Origin: Deltaproteobacteria bacterium
GTDB lineage: Bacteria; Desulfobacterota; Desulfuromonadia; Geobacterales; Pseudopelobacteraceae
NCBI GenBank assembly: GCA_021781535.1
Contig: JAJXWO010000005.1
Coordinates: 1 to 64,000, forward strand
DNA: 64,000 nucleotides
Reading direction: 5' to 3'
Made by a program: the position numbers and the translations under genes. The notes beneath the pieces are model-generated. The model was given only the letters and a program-made list of their open reading frames with translations, was not told where the DNA came from and made no database searches. Below are positions 27,710 to 36,960 of the stretch, piece after piece; positions within the stretch are counted from its first letter, which is position 1, and each line of letters opens with the position of its first letter.

Positions 27710-27854
27710 AACACAGAGGCACAGAGAACACGGAGAAAGACTTTAAATAATCTGTTAAAGCCTGACTAAACAGTTTGTAATTGGTTAGTAATTTGTTTAC
27801 CATTACAAGGTACAATGATTTGCAGTTCTCAGTGTCCTCTGTGTCTCTGTGTTT
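27709..27854 (+). repeat. Inverted-repeat (MITE-like) element, CACAGAG family
   Basis: Left arm 27709-27737 (AAACACAGAGGCACAGAGAA...) and right arm about 27823-27854, its near-perfect inverted copy, around an AT-rich core. The same arm sequence recurs at 39563-39701 and as a single arm at 45109-45126. No transposase. It begins at the trmFO stop codon and ends 18 bp before the next gene. Confidence 0.8.
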
Positions 27855-27872
27855 AGTTAGAAAGGTTTCCAA

Positions 27873-29153
27873 ATGTCAGACAAAAATATCGATCCCCTCA
27901 AAAGGGTTGAAGATCAGCTGAAAAAATGTGTCAAGTGTGGCGCCTGTCGTACCAACTGCCCGGCATTTGCCGCATTTCAACGCGAACCGGCGGTGGCCCG
28001 CGGCAAGGTGGCGCTGGCACAGCATATTCTGACAGATGATATTGATCTCGATGACCAGACCTATCTGGCCATGTCAAAATGTCTGCTTTGTGGCAGCTGC
28101 GTAGAAAAATGCCCCAATGATGTGCCGACTGACGAGATCGTTATTGCCGCCCGTGAGTCGCTCGCCCAGAAACGTGGTCTGACAACATTTCATGCTGCGG
28201 TTGGCCAGGTAATCAAGAACAGAGGCCGGATGAAGATGGGAGCCAAAATGGCTTCGCTTTTAGGGCCGCTCTTTTTCAAGAAAGTCCCCGAAACATCCGG
28301 CCTCCGTTTGCGTTTTCCGGTACCGTTCATCGGCGCCAAGCGCTATATACCCGAAATTGCCAAAAACAGTTTTATCGATCAGCATCCTGAAGTTATTCCG
28401 GGGGAACCGGGCAAACCGCGCATCGCTTTTTTTGTCGGTTGTATGACCAATTTTGTCTATACCGATGTCGGCGAGGCGGCGCTGGCTCTGTTCCGTCACC
28501 TCGGTTGCACGATCATAATTCCCAAAGGGCAGCAGTGTTGCGGCTTGCCGGGGATGTCGGGCGGTGACATTGAAACGGTGCGCTCTCTGGCTGAAAGCAA
28601 TCTTGCAGAATTTGAAAAGTACGATGTGGATTATGTTATGACAGCCTGCGCCACCTGTGGTGGCGCCCTGCATCGTCTGTATCCGCTTGTCGTGGGAAAG
28701 CGCAATCCGGAACTGCGCGAGCGTCTGGAATCCCTGGCGAAAAAAACCGTGGATGCGTCACAATTGCTGCAGCTGCTGGGACTTGATCCCGCTCAAACCG
28801 GTGACGGTGAAGAACTGCGTGTCACATACCACGACCCATGCCATCTCCGGACGCGCGGAATTGTGAAGCAGCCGCGCGAACTGCTGCGCGCTACCCCCGG
28901 AGTTGAGCTGATCGAAATGGAGGGGGCTGACAAATGTTGCGGATTGGGGGGGACCTTCAATGTCTATCACTATGATTCCTCCATGGACATCAATGCCGGC
29001 AAGAGCGAAGCAATTATTGCTACCGGAGCAGAGGTCGTTGCAACCGGTTGCCCCGGATGCATGATGCAGCTTTCAGACGGTCTCAAACAGCACGGTTCGA
29101 ATGTAGAGGTTTTGCATACAGTGCAACTGCTGGCACGCGGGATAAAACAGTAA
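27873..29153 (+). CDS. GlcF-like (Fe-S)-binding oxidoreductase subunit
   Basis: 426 residues. Two N-terminal 4Fe-4S motifs: CVKCGACRTNC (about 14-24) with a further CP, and CLLCGSCVEKCP (about 71-82). Two CCG domains follow (FVGCMTNF ... QQCCGLPG and TACATCGGAL; then YHDPCHL, DKCCGLGG and GCPGCMMQL). This is the layout of glycolate oxidase GlcF and lactate-oxidation Fe-S subunits. These pass electrons from an FAD dehydrogenase to quinone. No FAD (GlcD-like) partner gene is adjacent, so the substrate is open; glycolate or lactate is the family expectation. Confidence 0.85.
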   Translation: MSDKNIDPLKRVEDQLKKCVKCGACRTNCPAFAAFQREPAVARGKVALAQHILTDDIDLDDQTYLAMSKCLLCGSCVEKCPNDVPTDEIVIAARESLAQKRGLTTFHAAVGQVIKNRGRMKMGAKMASLLGPLFFKKVPETSGLRLRFPVPFIGAKRYIPEIAKNSFIDQHPEVIPGEPGKPRIAFFVGCMTNFVYTDVGEAALALFRHLGCTIIIPKGQQCCGLPGMSGGDIETVRSLAESNLAEFEKYDVDYVMTACATCGGALHRLYPLVVGKRNPELRERLESLAKKTVDASQLLQLLGLDPAQTGDGEELRVTYHDPCHLRTRGIVKQPRELLRATPGVELIEMEGADKCCGLGGTFNVYHYDSSMDINAGKSEAIIATGAEVVATGCPGCMMQLSDGLKQHGSNVEVLHTVQLLARGIKQ

Positions 29154-29223
29154 ATTGTTTTACTCGCAGTAAACATGTTTTTATCAAGGCTGTTGTTATT
29201 TAGTGTGTACAGAAGGAATTTTA

Positions 29224-29252
29224 TTGACATTATAAAGCAAATTGTATACAAA
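29224..29252 (+). promoter_or_regulatory. Promoter with palindromic operator candidate before the XRE-cupin regulator
   Basis: TTGACA (29224-29229) with a TACAAA -10 at 29247-29252 after 17 nt. A 10-bp perfect palindrome TTGTATACAA (29242-29251) overlaps the -10 region, which is where an autorepressor would bind. A diverged copy, TTGATATACA (29926-29935), lies upstream of the carboxyltransferase gene. Confidence 0.5.
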
Positions 29253-29295
29253 CCCGCATGGAAACTGAGTTTTACTTTTGCAGTCAGGGGTTTTG

Positions 29296-29859
29296 ATGCG
29301 AGAATTCAATATTGGGGCTAAAATCAAGAAGCTCCGACTATCAAAAAAACTGACTCTTCAGGCTGTCGCCAAGGAGACCGGCTTTTCTCCCGCTCTTATC
29401 TCCCAGATAGAGAATAATAACGTTTCACCTCCGATTGCCACTCTCTCCAGAATTGCAAAATTCTTTGATGTAAAAATAGGTCTTTTCTTCACCGAAGACG
29501 AAGAAGAATGCCGCTTTGAAGTAGTCCGCGCTCACGAACGCAAAGCGATACCCCGCGTCATCTCAAAGGCCGGCACCAGCCAGGGCTATTCCTACGAATC
29601 ACTGTCATTTCACAAACAAAACAAGAAAATGGAACCGTTCCTGCTTTCGATAACTGAGAAAGCGCTCGAAGAGAACACCTATAGTCACGATGGTGAAGAG
29701 TTTCTCTTTATCATGAAGGGGACTGCGGAGCTTGTGCTTGATGAAAAGCGGATTGTGCTGGAAGAGGGAGACTGCGTGTATTTCGACTCTTCCCTAAAAC
29801 ACCGTCTGCTTTCAAAAGATGGCTCAGAAGTCAAGGTGTTAGCCGTCGTTGCGCGATAA
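29296..29859 (+). CDS. XRE-family transcriptional regulator with C-terminal cupin domain
   Basis: 187 residues from the ATG at 29296 with AGGGG upstream; a TTG 18 nt earlier is an alternative. Helix-turn-helix domain (about 5-60: IKKLRLSKKLTLQAVAKE and GFSPALISQIEN) and a cupin-2 sensor domain (about 105-187: HDGEEFLFIMKGTAEL, LEEGDCVYFDSSLKHR). Regulators of this shape control small-carbon-acid metabolism by binding a ligand in the cupin barrel. It lies directly upstream of the propionyl/methylmalonyl-CoA genes, so it probably controls them. The ligand is not known. Confidence 0.88.
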   Translation: MREFNIGAKIKKLRLSKKLTLQAVAKETGFSPALISQIENNNVSPPIATLSRIAKFFDVKIGLFFTEDEEECRFEVVRAHERKAIPRVISKAGTSQGYSYESLSFHKQNKKMEPFLLSITEKALEENTYSHDGEEFLFIMKGTAELVLDEKRIVLEEGDCVYFDSSLKHRLLSKDGSEVKVLAVVAR

Positions 29860-29957
29860 GGTCGGTACATCGGAATTCCCTGCTCATCATTTCTTAGAGA
29901 TCGTTACACACATCAATTCATGTCGTTGATATACATTAAACTGGAAGGATGGCGAAG

Positions 29958-31682
29958 ATGTCAAAAACAGCAATTAAACCATCACTGAAAAACCCGTTCG
30001 CGCCAGCTGAGACTCTCGAATTTACAATTCCTGGTGAAATTCCGGGGAAAAAAGGGGGCTACGAAGAGGCCATGCAGGAAGGCCACGACCTGATCCAGCG
30101 CCCCACCACGTCGATCAGCATTGCCCAGATTGAAAAGCAGCATTTCAAAAAGCGGATGACCGTCTGGGAACGCCTGCGCGTCCTGACGGAAAATGAGCCG
30201 AATATCCTCTTCCAGAACTGGGGGAAGAACCTGGACGGCGCCTCACTGGTGACCGGCATTCTCAATATTGGCGGTCGTGATGTAGCTGTATACGGCCACG
30301 ATTTTACCGTACGTGCCGGCTCCATTGATGCTACCAACGGCCGCAAACTGGCGTTGCTGTTTCAGATGGCCGGCGAGAAGGGCATCCCGCTGATCGGCAT
30401 GAACGACTCTGCCGGTGCCTTTGTGCCAGCGGGTGTTGGTGGTCTGGACGGGTATGCCGAAGCTTTTACGGCGCTTCGTAAAATCAGCGGTGTTGTCCCT
30501 TCCATCATGTGCATGTTCGGCTTCAATGCCGGAGGCGGCAGTTATCTTCCCCGTCAGGGAAGTTTTCTGATCCAGCCGCAAGATACGTTTTTCGGTTTGA
30601 CCGGACCAGGGGTGGTCAAATCAGTTCTCGGTGAAGATGTAACCCCCGAAGATTTGGGTGGACCGAAGGTTCACGGCCAGTCCGGGGTTGCCGATATGAC
30701 GGTAGAGGACGAGGTCGATGCCCTGCGCACCGCCCTGCAACTCCTTTCCTATCTCCCGGACAACAACAGCGTCATGGCCAGGTACAGGGAGACCAGCGAT
30801 CCTCTGGACCGCAAAACCTGGGAAATCAACACCCTGCTCAAAAAAGCCTTCAACTCGCCGACTGGCTTCAACACCCCCTTTGATGTATCCATCATGATCC
30901 AGCAGATCTGCGACCATGGCGACTATTTTGAACTCCAACGTGACCGCGCCCGTGAAGCCGTCACCGCCCTTGGACGTCTGGGAGGCAATGTCGTCGGCTT
31001 TGTCGCCAACAACAGCGCCGTTGCTTCAGGGCAGATAACCGTTGATTCCGCCTACAAAATTGCCCGGTTCAACCGTTTTTGCAATATCTACAACATCCCG
31101 ATGATTTTCATGGAAGACACTACCGGGTTCCTGCCGGGACGTGAGCAGGAAAGTCGCGGTATTGTTCAGGCGGGGCGTGCCATGCTCGATTCCATTGTGG
31201 ATATCAGGACACCGCGCATCCTTCTGATTATTCGCAACGCCTACGGCGGCGCATACGCATCGTATAACAACTACCCCACCGGCGCCGATCTGGTGCTGGC
31301 GCTCCCGACCACCCGATTAGCGGTTATGGGACCGGCCGGTAAGGAATTCGTCTACAAGGATGAAGTGCGCAAGATGCGTGCTGCCGTTGCCGATCGCGTA
31401 AAGCATGGCATACAGGAGCGCGTTGCTGCTGGAATGGCGGCCGGTGAAGCCAAAATGGATGCCGAAAAGGATGCTGCCGACTGGCTGAAAATTGAGGACG
31501 CTGCCCTGAACATGCGTTATGAAAAAGAACTTATGAACCCGAAAGAGGGACTGGCCCTTGGTTCCATCTCCTCCCTTGTCATGCCTACCGACCTGCGCAA
31601 AGTGCTGGGGGAGAACATGAACTTTTTCCTGCGTCACTATAAACCAGGACCGATGCAGGCCGTTCAGCGCGAGTTCCATTGA
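29958..31682 (+). CDS. Acyl-CoA carboxyltransferase subunit (propionyl-CoA carboxylase / methylmalonyl-CoA carboxytransferase type)
   Basis: 574 residues from the ATG at 29958, chosen because GGAAGG lies 9 nt upstream, too close to the alternative ATG at 29949. The two crotonase-like halves of the carboxyltransferase family are visible: [14 protein letters not shown] with [11 protein letters not shown] and the second half with [26 protein letters not shown] and [15 protein letters not shown]. It transfers carboxyl from biotin to propionyl-CoA to form (S)-methylmalonyl-CoA, or the reverse. Next to the biotin carboxylase/carrier gene (34 bp gap). At 574 residues it is somewhat longer than typical PccB (about 510-540), the extra part being at the N-terminus. 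Confidence 0.88.
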   Translation: MSKTAIKPSLKNPFAPAETLEFTIPGEIPGKKGGYEEAMQEGHDLIQRPTTSISIAQIEKQHFKKRMTVWERLRVLTENEPNILFQNWGKNLDGASLVTGILNIGGRDVAVYGHDFTVRAGSIDATNGRKLALLFQMAGEKGIPLIGMNDSAGAFVPAGVGGLDGYAEAFTALRKISGVVPSIMCMFGFNAGGGSYLPRQGSFLIQPQDTFFGLTGPGVVKSVLGEDVTPEDLGGPKVHGQSGVADMTVEDEVDALRTALQLLSYLPDNNSVMARYRETSDPLDRKTWEINTLLKKAFNSPTGFNTPFDVSIMIQQICDHGDYFELQRDRAREAVTALGRLGGNVVGFVANNSAVASGQITVDSAYKIARFNRFCNIYNIPMIFMEDTTGFLPGREQESRGIVQAGRAMLDSIVDIRTPRILLIIRNAYGGAYASYNNYPTGADLVLALPTTRLAVMGPAGKEFVYKDEVRKMRAAVADRVKHGIQERVAAGMAAGEAKMDAEKDAADWLKIEDAALNMRYEKELMNPKEGLALGSISSLVMPTDLRKVLGENMNFFLRHYKPGPMQAVQREFH

Positions 31683-31716
31683 TTTCATTCATTCATAGAT
31701 TGGAGATAGAGAGACC

Positions 31717-34626
31717 ATGCCACAATCCGATTACTACAAATATAACCCTCTGGTCCACCGGAACCGTAAATTGAGCAAATCGGCATCCGAATGGGTGCGC
31801 TCTTTTTCGTGTGAAGATCTTAAGCCGTTGATTGTCTGCCGTGGCCCGATCCGCAAGGAAGCGATGGATGTGTATGAAGAAATGGGTATTTCTCATTACG
31901 GCATCCTCCTCTCCGAAAAAGATTCTATTATCTATCCGAATGCCTTGGCGCCGGAGTTGCGCCAGTTGACGGATTCGAACCGCGTGCACCGGGTGCCTGA
32001 CTACAGTGGGGCCAGCAAGGAAGAGCGCATCGAACGCATCAACCAGATTATCCAGATGGCCAAGGACAACGGTTACGACTCGATTTTTGCCGGTTACGGT
32101 TTCATGGCTGAGGATGAAGAGTTTGTCGCCGCAATTGAAAAAGCGGGTCTCAAATTTATCGGTCCCTGCGCTGCCACCCAGGCCAAGGCCGGTAAAAAGG
32201 ATGAAGCAAAGCGTACCGCCCTGCAGGTGAATGTCAGTGTCACCCCCGGTGTTGACAATGTCACCGCCCGGACGCTGCTCAATAAATTCCCCACCCGCGA
32301 AAAACTGCTCAAGTTGGCAGAAGCAGAAGGCCTGGCGTGCGATAAAAAGGTTCTTGACGACAAGAAAATTGCCGTTGAGGTCTTGGCCGATCATATTTTG
32401 ATGGCCTCATACAGCAAAGGTATCGATCTGTTTACCATTGAAGAGCTCTCCGCGCAGGTGCAGGCTGAAGTAACGGAACTGTTCAAGAAGTATCCGCAGA
32501 GCCGTTTCCGTATCAAGGCTATCGGTGGCGGCGGCGGCAAGGGTCAGCGAATTCTGGGCGCTTCGCTGCTGGCGCTGAAAAAAGCCGACGACACGGCAAT
32601 TGCCAAGGCGGCTGCCGAGGCTCCGGCAATGGTGCGCGAGGTGCTGAACGAGGTCAAGGCCAACGGCGTTGGCGACAACAAGAACGTCCTTATCGAGCTG
32701 AACATTGAGCAGACCCGCCACAACGAGATTCAGTTGCTGGGGAATGGTACGTGGTGCATCTCTCTCGGTGGTCGCGACTGCTCCCTGCAGATGCATGAGC
32801 AGAAACTCCTGGAGGTGTCCGTTACCCAGGAAGGGCTGACCGCTGCCATTCTCAAGGCAAAAGCCGCCGGAAGAAAAGAAGAGGTCGCGGCACTTGAGTC
32901 CGATCTGAAGGTGCTTGGCCGGATGGAAGAGGAATCGGCCCGCTTTGGTCAGGCTGTCGGTCTTGATTCCGCATCCACATTCGAGTGCATAGTCGACCGC
33001 GATCGTCACTTCTTTATGGAAGTGAATACCCGCATCCAGGTTGAACACCGCGTCACCGAGCTTTGCTACAGCCTCAAGTTCACCAACCCCAATGACGAGA
33101 AGGACTTTTTCGTCGTTGAATCTCTGGTGGAAGCGATGGCTCTTTTGGCACAGCACAAAGAGCGTCTCCCCAAGCCGGAGCGTATTGTCCGCTTCAATGC
33201 TTCTGTCGAGGCCCGCTTGAACGCAACCGATGCGTCTCTGTCCCCCCACGCCGGCGGGATGATCCGCTACTGGTCAAAGCCGATCAAAGGCGAGATCCGC
33301 GATGATCAGGGGATCAGCATGACAAACCCTGATACCGGCATCTTTATGAAATATAAAGTGGCTGGAGCCTACGACTCAAATATTGCCCTGCTCCTTACCA
33401 AGGGTGAAGATCGTCTCTCCAGCTATGAACGGCTTTCCGAAGTATTGTGCAGTACCACGTTGCGCGGTAGCGCCTTGGCGACAAACCTTGAATTTCACTA
33501 TGGGCTGGTCAATTGGTTTCTGGGCAGGAATGTCATGGCCAAGCCGACGACCCGTTTTGTCGTACCCTATCTGGCTCTGGTCGGCACCCTCAAAGAGGAA
33601 GCCAATCGCCTGGATGTAGTGTATGCCTTTTTCCAGATGAAGAAGCACTACGCCAAGCACATTTCTGAACAGTTTGCCGACCAGCCTGACGTCTGTGCCA
33701 AGCAGCTGAAAAACATGTCGGCACTGCTGGACCGCAAGGGGACGCTGCTCACGCGCCCCATGCAGCGCCTCCTGGATGATCCGCACCTGCTGTCAGGATG
33801 GCTGAGCATAAATACAAAGAACTTCCATATCGACAAGGGCAAGGTTGTCTGGTTGAGAAACCCGTTTGGCGTTCTCAAAGAGACCTACGAATACCTGCAT
33901 ATGAATTACCGTCCTCATAAGCCGGCGGCGGAGATCATTTGGGGGCATGACAACGAGCTGCTGCAGCAGGCGTTGCACTTTTATCGTACCCTGCGGGAAA
34001 AACTCGGATTGGAGCGGGATGAGTATTTCAAGCTTAATGAACTGGTAAAAATGGAAGAGCCCCAGGCCGGCTTTGATGCAGAAACCTGGGAACAGATCCG
34101 TTCCGCCCACTACGGCTATGAGGCCGGACTTGAACTGTTGGGCATGCTGTTTAAGATCGGCGAGCATACCTCCTTCTGGGATATGAAGGTTCTGGATGAC
34201 CTGGAAGTGGTTATCCCTGATTATCTGACCGACCTTGATCTGCAGGCGCGGATGAAAAAAATCCTTGTACCGCCGCCGGCAACCAAGGCTGATGAAATAG
34301 TTTCAGTCTGCGGCGGCATGTACTACGGCCAGGAAGCACCGGGGCTGCCGGCTTTTGTCAGCGAAGGGATGCATTTCGAGAAAGATCAGCCGCTCTATAT
34401 CATTGAAGTCATGAAGATGTTCAACACCATCCGGGCGCCATTTTCCGGGACTGTCGACAAGATCATCATGGAGGGTGGCGATGGTACCATCGTCCAGAAG
34501 GGGCAACCGCTCTTCAAGATAACCCCGGATGAAAAATTTGTTGAAGTCGATGTGAAGGCGATTGAAAAAGAAAAGCGTGAGCGGACAGGTGAGTATCTGA
34601 AGGCAGTACTGCATAACGTATTGTAG
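31717..34626 (+). CDS. Large biotin carboxylase with internal insertion and C-terminal biotin carrier domain
   Basis: 969 residues. N-terminal biotin-carboxylase domain (about 36-150), an ATP-grasp domain with glycine loop IGGGGGKGQRI (about 268-278) and EVNTRIQVEHRVTE, and the carboxylase C-terminal domain (SVEARLNATDAS). A middle region of about 270 residues (roughly 600-870) not recognised as any standard domain follows, then a biotinyl domain with EVMKMFN (biotin lysine K900). Between GPCAATQAKAGKKDEAK and the glycine loop there is also a roughly 90-residue stretch unlike ordinary AccC. It carboxylates biotin with bicarbonate and ATP for the neighbouring carboxyltransferase. Much larger than PccA (about 670 residues); not pyruvate carboxylase, since no HMGL-like domain is visible. 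Confidence 0.82.
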   Translation: MPQSDYYKYNPLVHRNRKLSKSASEWVRSFSCEDLKPLIVCRGPIRKEAMDVYEEMGISHYGILLSEKDSIIYPNALAPELRQLTDSNRVHRVPDYSGASKEERIERINQIIQMAKDNGYDSIFAGYGFMAEDEEFVAAIEKAGLKFIGPCAATQAKAGKKDEAKRTALQVNVSVTPGVDNVTARTLLNKFPTREKLLKLAEAEGLACDKKVLDDKKIAVEVLADHILMASYSKGIDLFTIEELSAQVQAEVTELFKKYPQSRFRIKAIGGGGGKGQRILGASLLALKKADDTAIAKAAAEAPAMVREVLNEVKANGVGDNKNVLIELNIEQTRHNEIQLLGNGTWCISLGGRDCSLQMHEQKLLEVSVTQEGLTAAILKAKAAGRKEEVAALESDLKVLGRMEEESARFGQAVGLDSASTFECIVDRDRHFFMEVNTRIQVEHRVTELCYSLKFTNPNDEKDFFVVESLVEAMALLAQHKERLPKPERIVRFNASVEARLNATDASLSPHAGGMIRYWSKPIKGEIRDDQGISMTNPDTGIFMKYKVAGAYDSNIALLLTKGEDRLSSYERLSEVLCSTTLRGSALATNLEFHYGLVNWFLGRNVMAKPTTRFVVPYLALVGTLKEEANRLDVVYAFFQMKKHYAKHISEQFADQPDVCAKQLKNMSALLDRKGTLLTRPMQRLLDDPHLLSGWLSINTKNFHIDKGKVVWLRNPFGVLKETYEYLHMNYRPHKPAAEIIWGHDNELLQQALHFYRTLREKLGLERDEYFKLNELVKMEEPQAGFDAETWEQIRSAHYGYEAGLELLGMLFKIGEHTSFWDMKVLDDLEVVIPDYLTDLDLQARMKKILVPPPATKADEIVSVCGGMYYGQEAPGLPAFVSEGMHFEKDQPLYIIEVMKMFNTIRAPFSGTVDKIIMEGGDGTIVQKGQPLFKITPDEKFVEVDVKAIEKEKRERTGEYLKAVLHNVL

Positions 34627-34654
34627 CAGCAGGTACACGCGTGATGCTGAATCC

Positions 34655-34693
34655 GGCCAGGGCGGGGAGTGTATCTTCTCCCCTGGCCTTTTT
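34655..34693 (+). terminator. Intrinsic terminator after the biotin carboxylase gene
   Basis: Imperfect stem of about 15 bp built from GGCCAGGG-type and CCCCTGGCC-type arms (34655-34668 with 34677-34688), followed by a T-rich run. It lies between the biotin carboxylase and mutase genes, so the mutase may be expressed at a lower level or from its own promoter. Confidence 0.7.
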
Positions 34694-34724
34694 CTTTAAA
34701 TAAATTTTGCAAAAGGGGCCATAT

Positions 34725-36377
34725 ATGGGCATCAAAGACAGCAAGCTGAAATGGAATGAAAAAGTTGCCAAAGGAATCGCCAAGTCACCAGAGCGGATGG
34801 AAAAGTTTCTGACGACCTCAAACATAGAGCTGGAGCGGTGCTTTACCCCCGGATTCGACTATCCGGGCTATGAAGAGCAGTTGGGGTTGCCGGGAGAGTA
34901 CCCGTATACCCGTGGTGTGCAGCCGACCATGTATCGCGGCCGCTTCTGGACCATGCGCCAATATGCCGGATTCGGCACCGCCAAAGAATCAAATGAACGC
35001 TATAAGTACCTGCTTTCCGCCGGGCAGACCGGGCTTTCGATTGCCTTTGACCTGCCGACCCAGATGGGGTATGACTCCGATGCCGGCATGAGCCTGGGGG
35101 AAGTCGGCAAAGTCGGCGTGGCGATCGACTCGCTGGCTGATATGGAGATCCTCTTTGATGGAATTCCGCTCGACAAGGTATCTACCTCGATGACAATCAA
35201 CTCGACTGCTGCCATCCTGCTCTGCATGTACATTGCCGTTGCCGAGAAGCAGGGGGTCTCTGCCGACAAAATTTCCGGTACCATTCAGAACGATATCCTC
35301 AAGGAATACATGGCTCGCGGCACCTATATCTACCCGCCGCGAGAATCCATGCGGATCATTACCGACATCTTCGCCTACTGCAAAGACCATGTTCCAAAGT
35401 GGAATACCATTTCTATCTCCGGCTACCATATTCGCGAAGCCGGGTCCAGTGCCGTGCAGGAAGTTGCCTTCACTCTGGCCGATGGCATCGCTTATGTTGA
35501 TGCCGCCATCAAGGCCGGCCTGGCCGTAGATGACTTTGCCCCGCGGTTGGCATTTTTCTTCAATGCCCACAATAACCTCTTCGAAGAGGTGGCCAAGTTC
35601 CGTGCCGCTCGCCGCATTTGGGCAAAAATCATGAAAGAGCGTTTTGGCGCGAAAGACCCGAAATCGCAGATGCTCCGTTTCCACACCCAGACAGCCGGTT
35701 GCACCCTGACCGCCCAGCAGCCGGATAACAATATCATGCGTGTCACCATCCAGGCGCTGGCGGCGGTGCTGGGTGGGACTCAGTCGCTGCATACCAACTC
35801 CCGTGATGAGGCACTGGCGCTCCCGACGGAGGATTCAGTCAGAATTGCCCTTCGCACTCAGCAGGTCATTGCCTACGAATCGGGTGCGGCAGACAGCATT
35901 GACCCCCTGGCCGGTTCATTTCTGGTGGAATCATTGACTGATCAGATTGAAAAGGCGGCACTAGAGTATATCGAAAAAATAGACACGCTGGGTGGTGCTG
36001 TTGAAGCGATATCGCGCGGTTTCCAGCAAAAGGAAATTCAGGATTCAGCCTATGCATATCAGAAGTCGATTGAGAAAGACGAGCTGATTATTGTCGGAGT
36101 CAACAAGTTCACCGTACAGGAGCCACCACCAACCGGTCTGCTGAAGGTTAAGGAAGCGGTGGAGATCTCCCAGAAAAAATCCTTGGCCGAGATGAAGGCG
36201 GGACGGGACGACGCTGCCGTAGCAGCAGCGCTGGCTCACCTGGAAGCTGTTGCAAAAGGTACGGACAACCTGATGCCGCATATACTTGCTGCGGTCAAAA
36301 CCTATGCGACTCTCGGAGAGATTGCCGATGTCTTCCGCGGAGTGTTCGGTAAGCATACCGAGACGGTAGTGCTGTAG
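34725..36377 (+). CDS. Methylmalonyl-CoA mutase, catalytic (large) subunit without B12-binding domain
   Basis: 550 residues from the ATG at 34725, with AAAGGGG upstream; the in-frame TTG at 34707 would place the site in the coding region. TIM-barrel mutase domain with [15 protein letters not shown] (about 60-75), [25 protein letters not shown] and [14 protein letters not shown]; it rearranges methylmalonyl-CoA and succinyl-CoA using adenosylcobalamin. The protein ends after [10 protein letters not shown], which is where the short-type subunits end, so the B12-binding chain must be encoded by another gene not in this window. The preference for methylmalonyl-CoA over isobutyryl-CoA is inferred from the epimerase next door. 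Confidence 0.93.
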   Translation: MGIKDSKLKWNEKVAKGIAKSPERMEKFLTTSNIELERCFTPGFDYPGYEEQLGLPGEYPYTRGVQPTMYRGRFWTMRQYAGFGTAKESNERYKYLLSAGQTGLSIAFDLPTQMGYDSDAGMSLGEVGKVGVAIDSLADMEILFDGIPLDKVSTSMTINSTAAILLCMYIAVAEKQGVSADKISGTIQNDILKEYMARGTYIYPPRESMRIITDIFAYCKDHVPKWNTISISGYHIREAGSSAVQEVAFTLADGIAYVDAAIKAGLAVDDFAPRLAFFFNAHNNLFEEVAKFRAARRIWAKIMKERFGAKDPKSQMLRFHTQTAGCTLTAQQPDNNIMRVTIQALAAVLGGTQSLHTNSRDEALALPTEDSVRIALRTQQVIAYESGAADSIDPLAGSFLVESLTDQIEKAALEYIEKIDTLGGAVEAISRGFQQKEIQDSAYAYQKSIEKDELIIVGVNKFTVQEPPPTGLLKVKEAVEISQKKSLAEMKAGRDDAAVAAALAHLEAVAKGTDNLMPHILAAVKTYATLGEIADVFRGVFGKHTETVVL

Positions 36378-36405
36378 GCATGCTTGAAAAAGAAAGGTTC
36401 TAACC

Positions 36406-36810
36406 ATGCTAACTAAAATAAACCACATAGGCATCGCCGTGAAATCACTTGACGATGCAATCCCGTTTTACCGTGACAATCTCGGCATGGGGTTCAAAGG
36501 AATTGAAGAGGTTGCCGAGCAGAAGGTGCGGGTCGCCATGCTGCAGATCGGCGAATCAAAAATCGAATTATTGGAACCGACTTCCGACGACAGTCCGGTA
36601 GCCAGGTTCATTGAAAAAAACGGCGCCGGTATCCACCATCTGGCGTATGAGGTTGTTGACATTGAGGCGGCCATTGCTAAACTTACCGCTGACGGTGTGC
36701 GGATGATCGATGTGCAGCCGCGCTCAGGTGCCCATGGCACGCGCATCGCCTTTGTGCACCCCAAGGGGAGCAACGGGGTGTTGACGGAATTGTGCCAAAT
36801 CGGGCAGTGA
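36406..36810 (+). CDS. mce: Methylmalonyl-CoA epimerase
   Basis: 134 residues, a typical length. Vicinal-oxygen-chelate fold with INHIGIAV (metal-binding His near residue 5), IELLEPTS, GIHHLAYEV (second His) and GVLTELCQ (final Glu). It interconverts the (R) and (S) forms of methylmalonyl-CoA, linking the carboxylase and mutase reactions. It starts 28 nt after the mutase gene and is probably co-transcribed. Confidence 0.95.
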   Translation: MLTKINHIGIAVKSLDDAIPFYRDNLGMGFKGIEEVAEQKVRVAMLQIGESKIELLEPTSDDSPVARFIEKNGAGIHHLAYEVVDIEAAIAKLTADGVRMIDVQPRSGAHGTRIAFVHPKGSNGVLTELCQIGQ

Positions 36811-36880
36811 AAGTGAGCGCGTGATTTTTACCAACTTTGGAGCTTAAAACCTGCCATTAAAAAAACAAACAGTTTTTTAC

Positions 36881-36910
36881 TTGACATCAGTTTGTTTGAT
36901 TGTGTATTTT
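36881..36910 (+). promoter_or_regulatory. Probable sigma-70 promoter of the FlgT-like lipoprotein
   Basis: TTGACA at 36881-36886, an 18-nt spacer, TATTTT at 36905-36910. A 13-bp palindrome TTTGTGACACAAA (36908-36920) overlaps the end of the -10 and the start site, a possible operator. Confidence 0.55.
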
Positions 36911-36960
36911 GTGACACAAATGAAACATGCCTGAAACAAACTCTTAAAAAGGAGAGTCCA

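Noticed and set aside
27633..27872. 79-codon minus-strand ORF
   Set aside because: Runs antisense through the trmFO end and the inverted-repeat element; HRDTEDTEN is a translation of the repeat arm.
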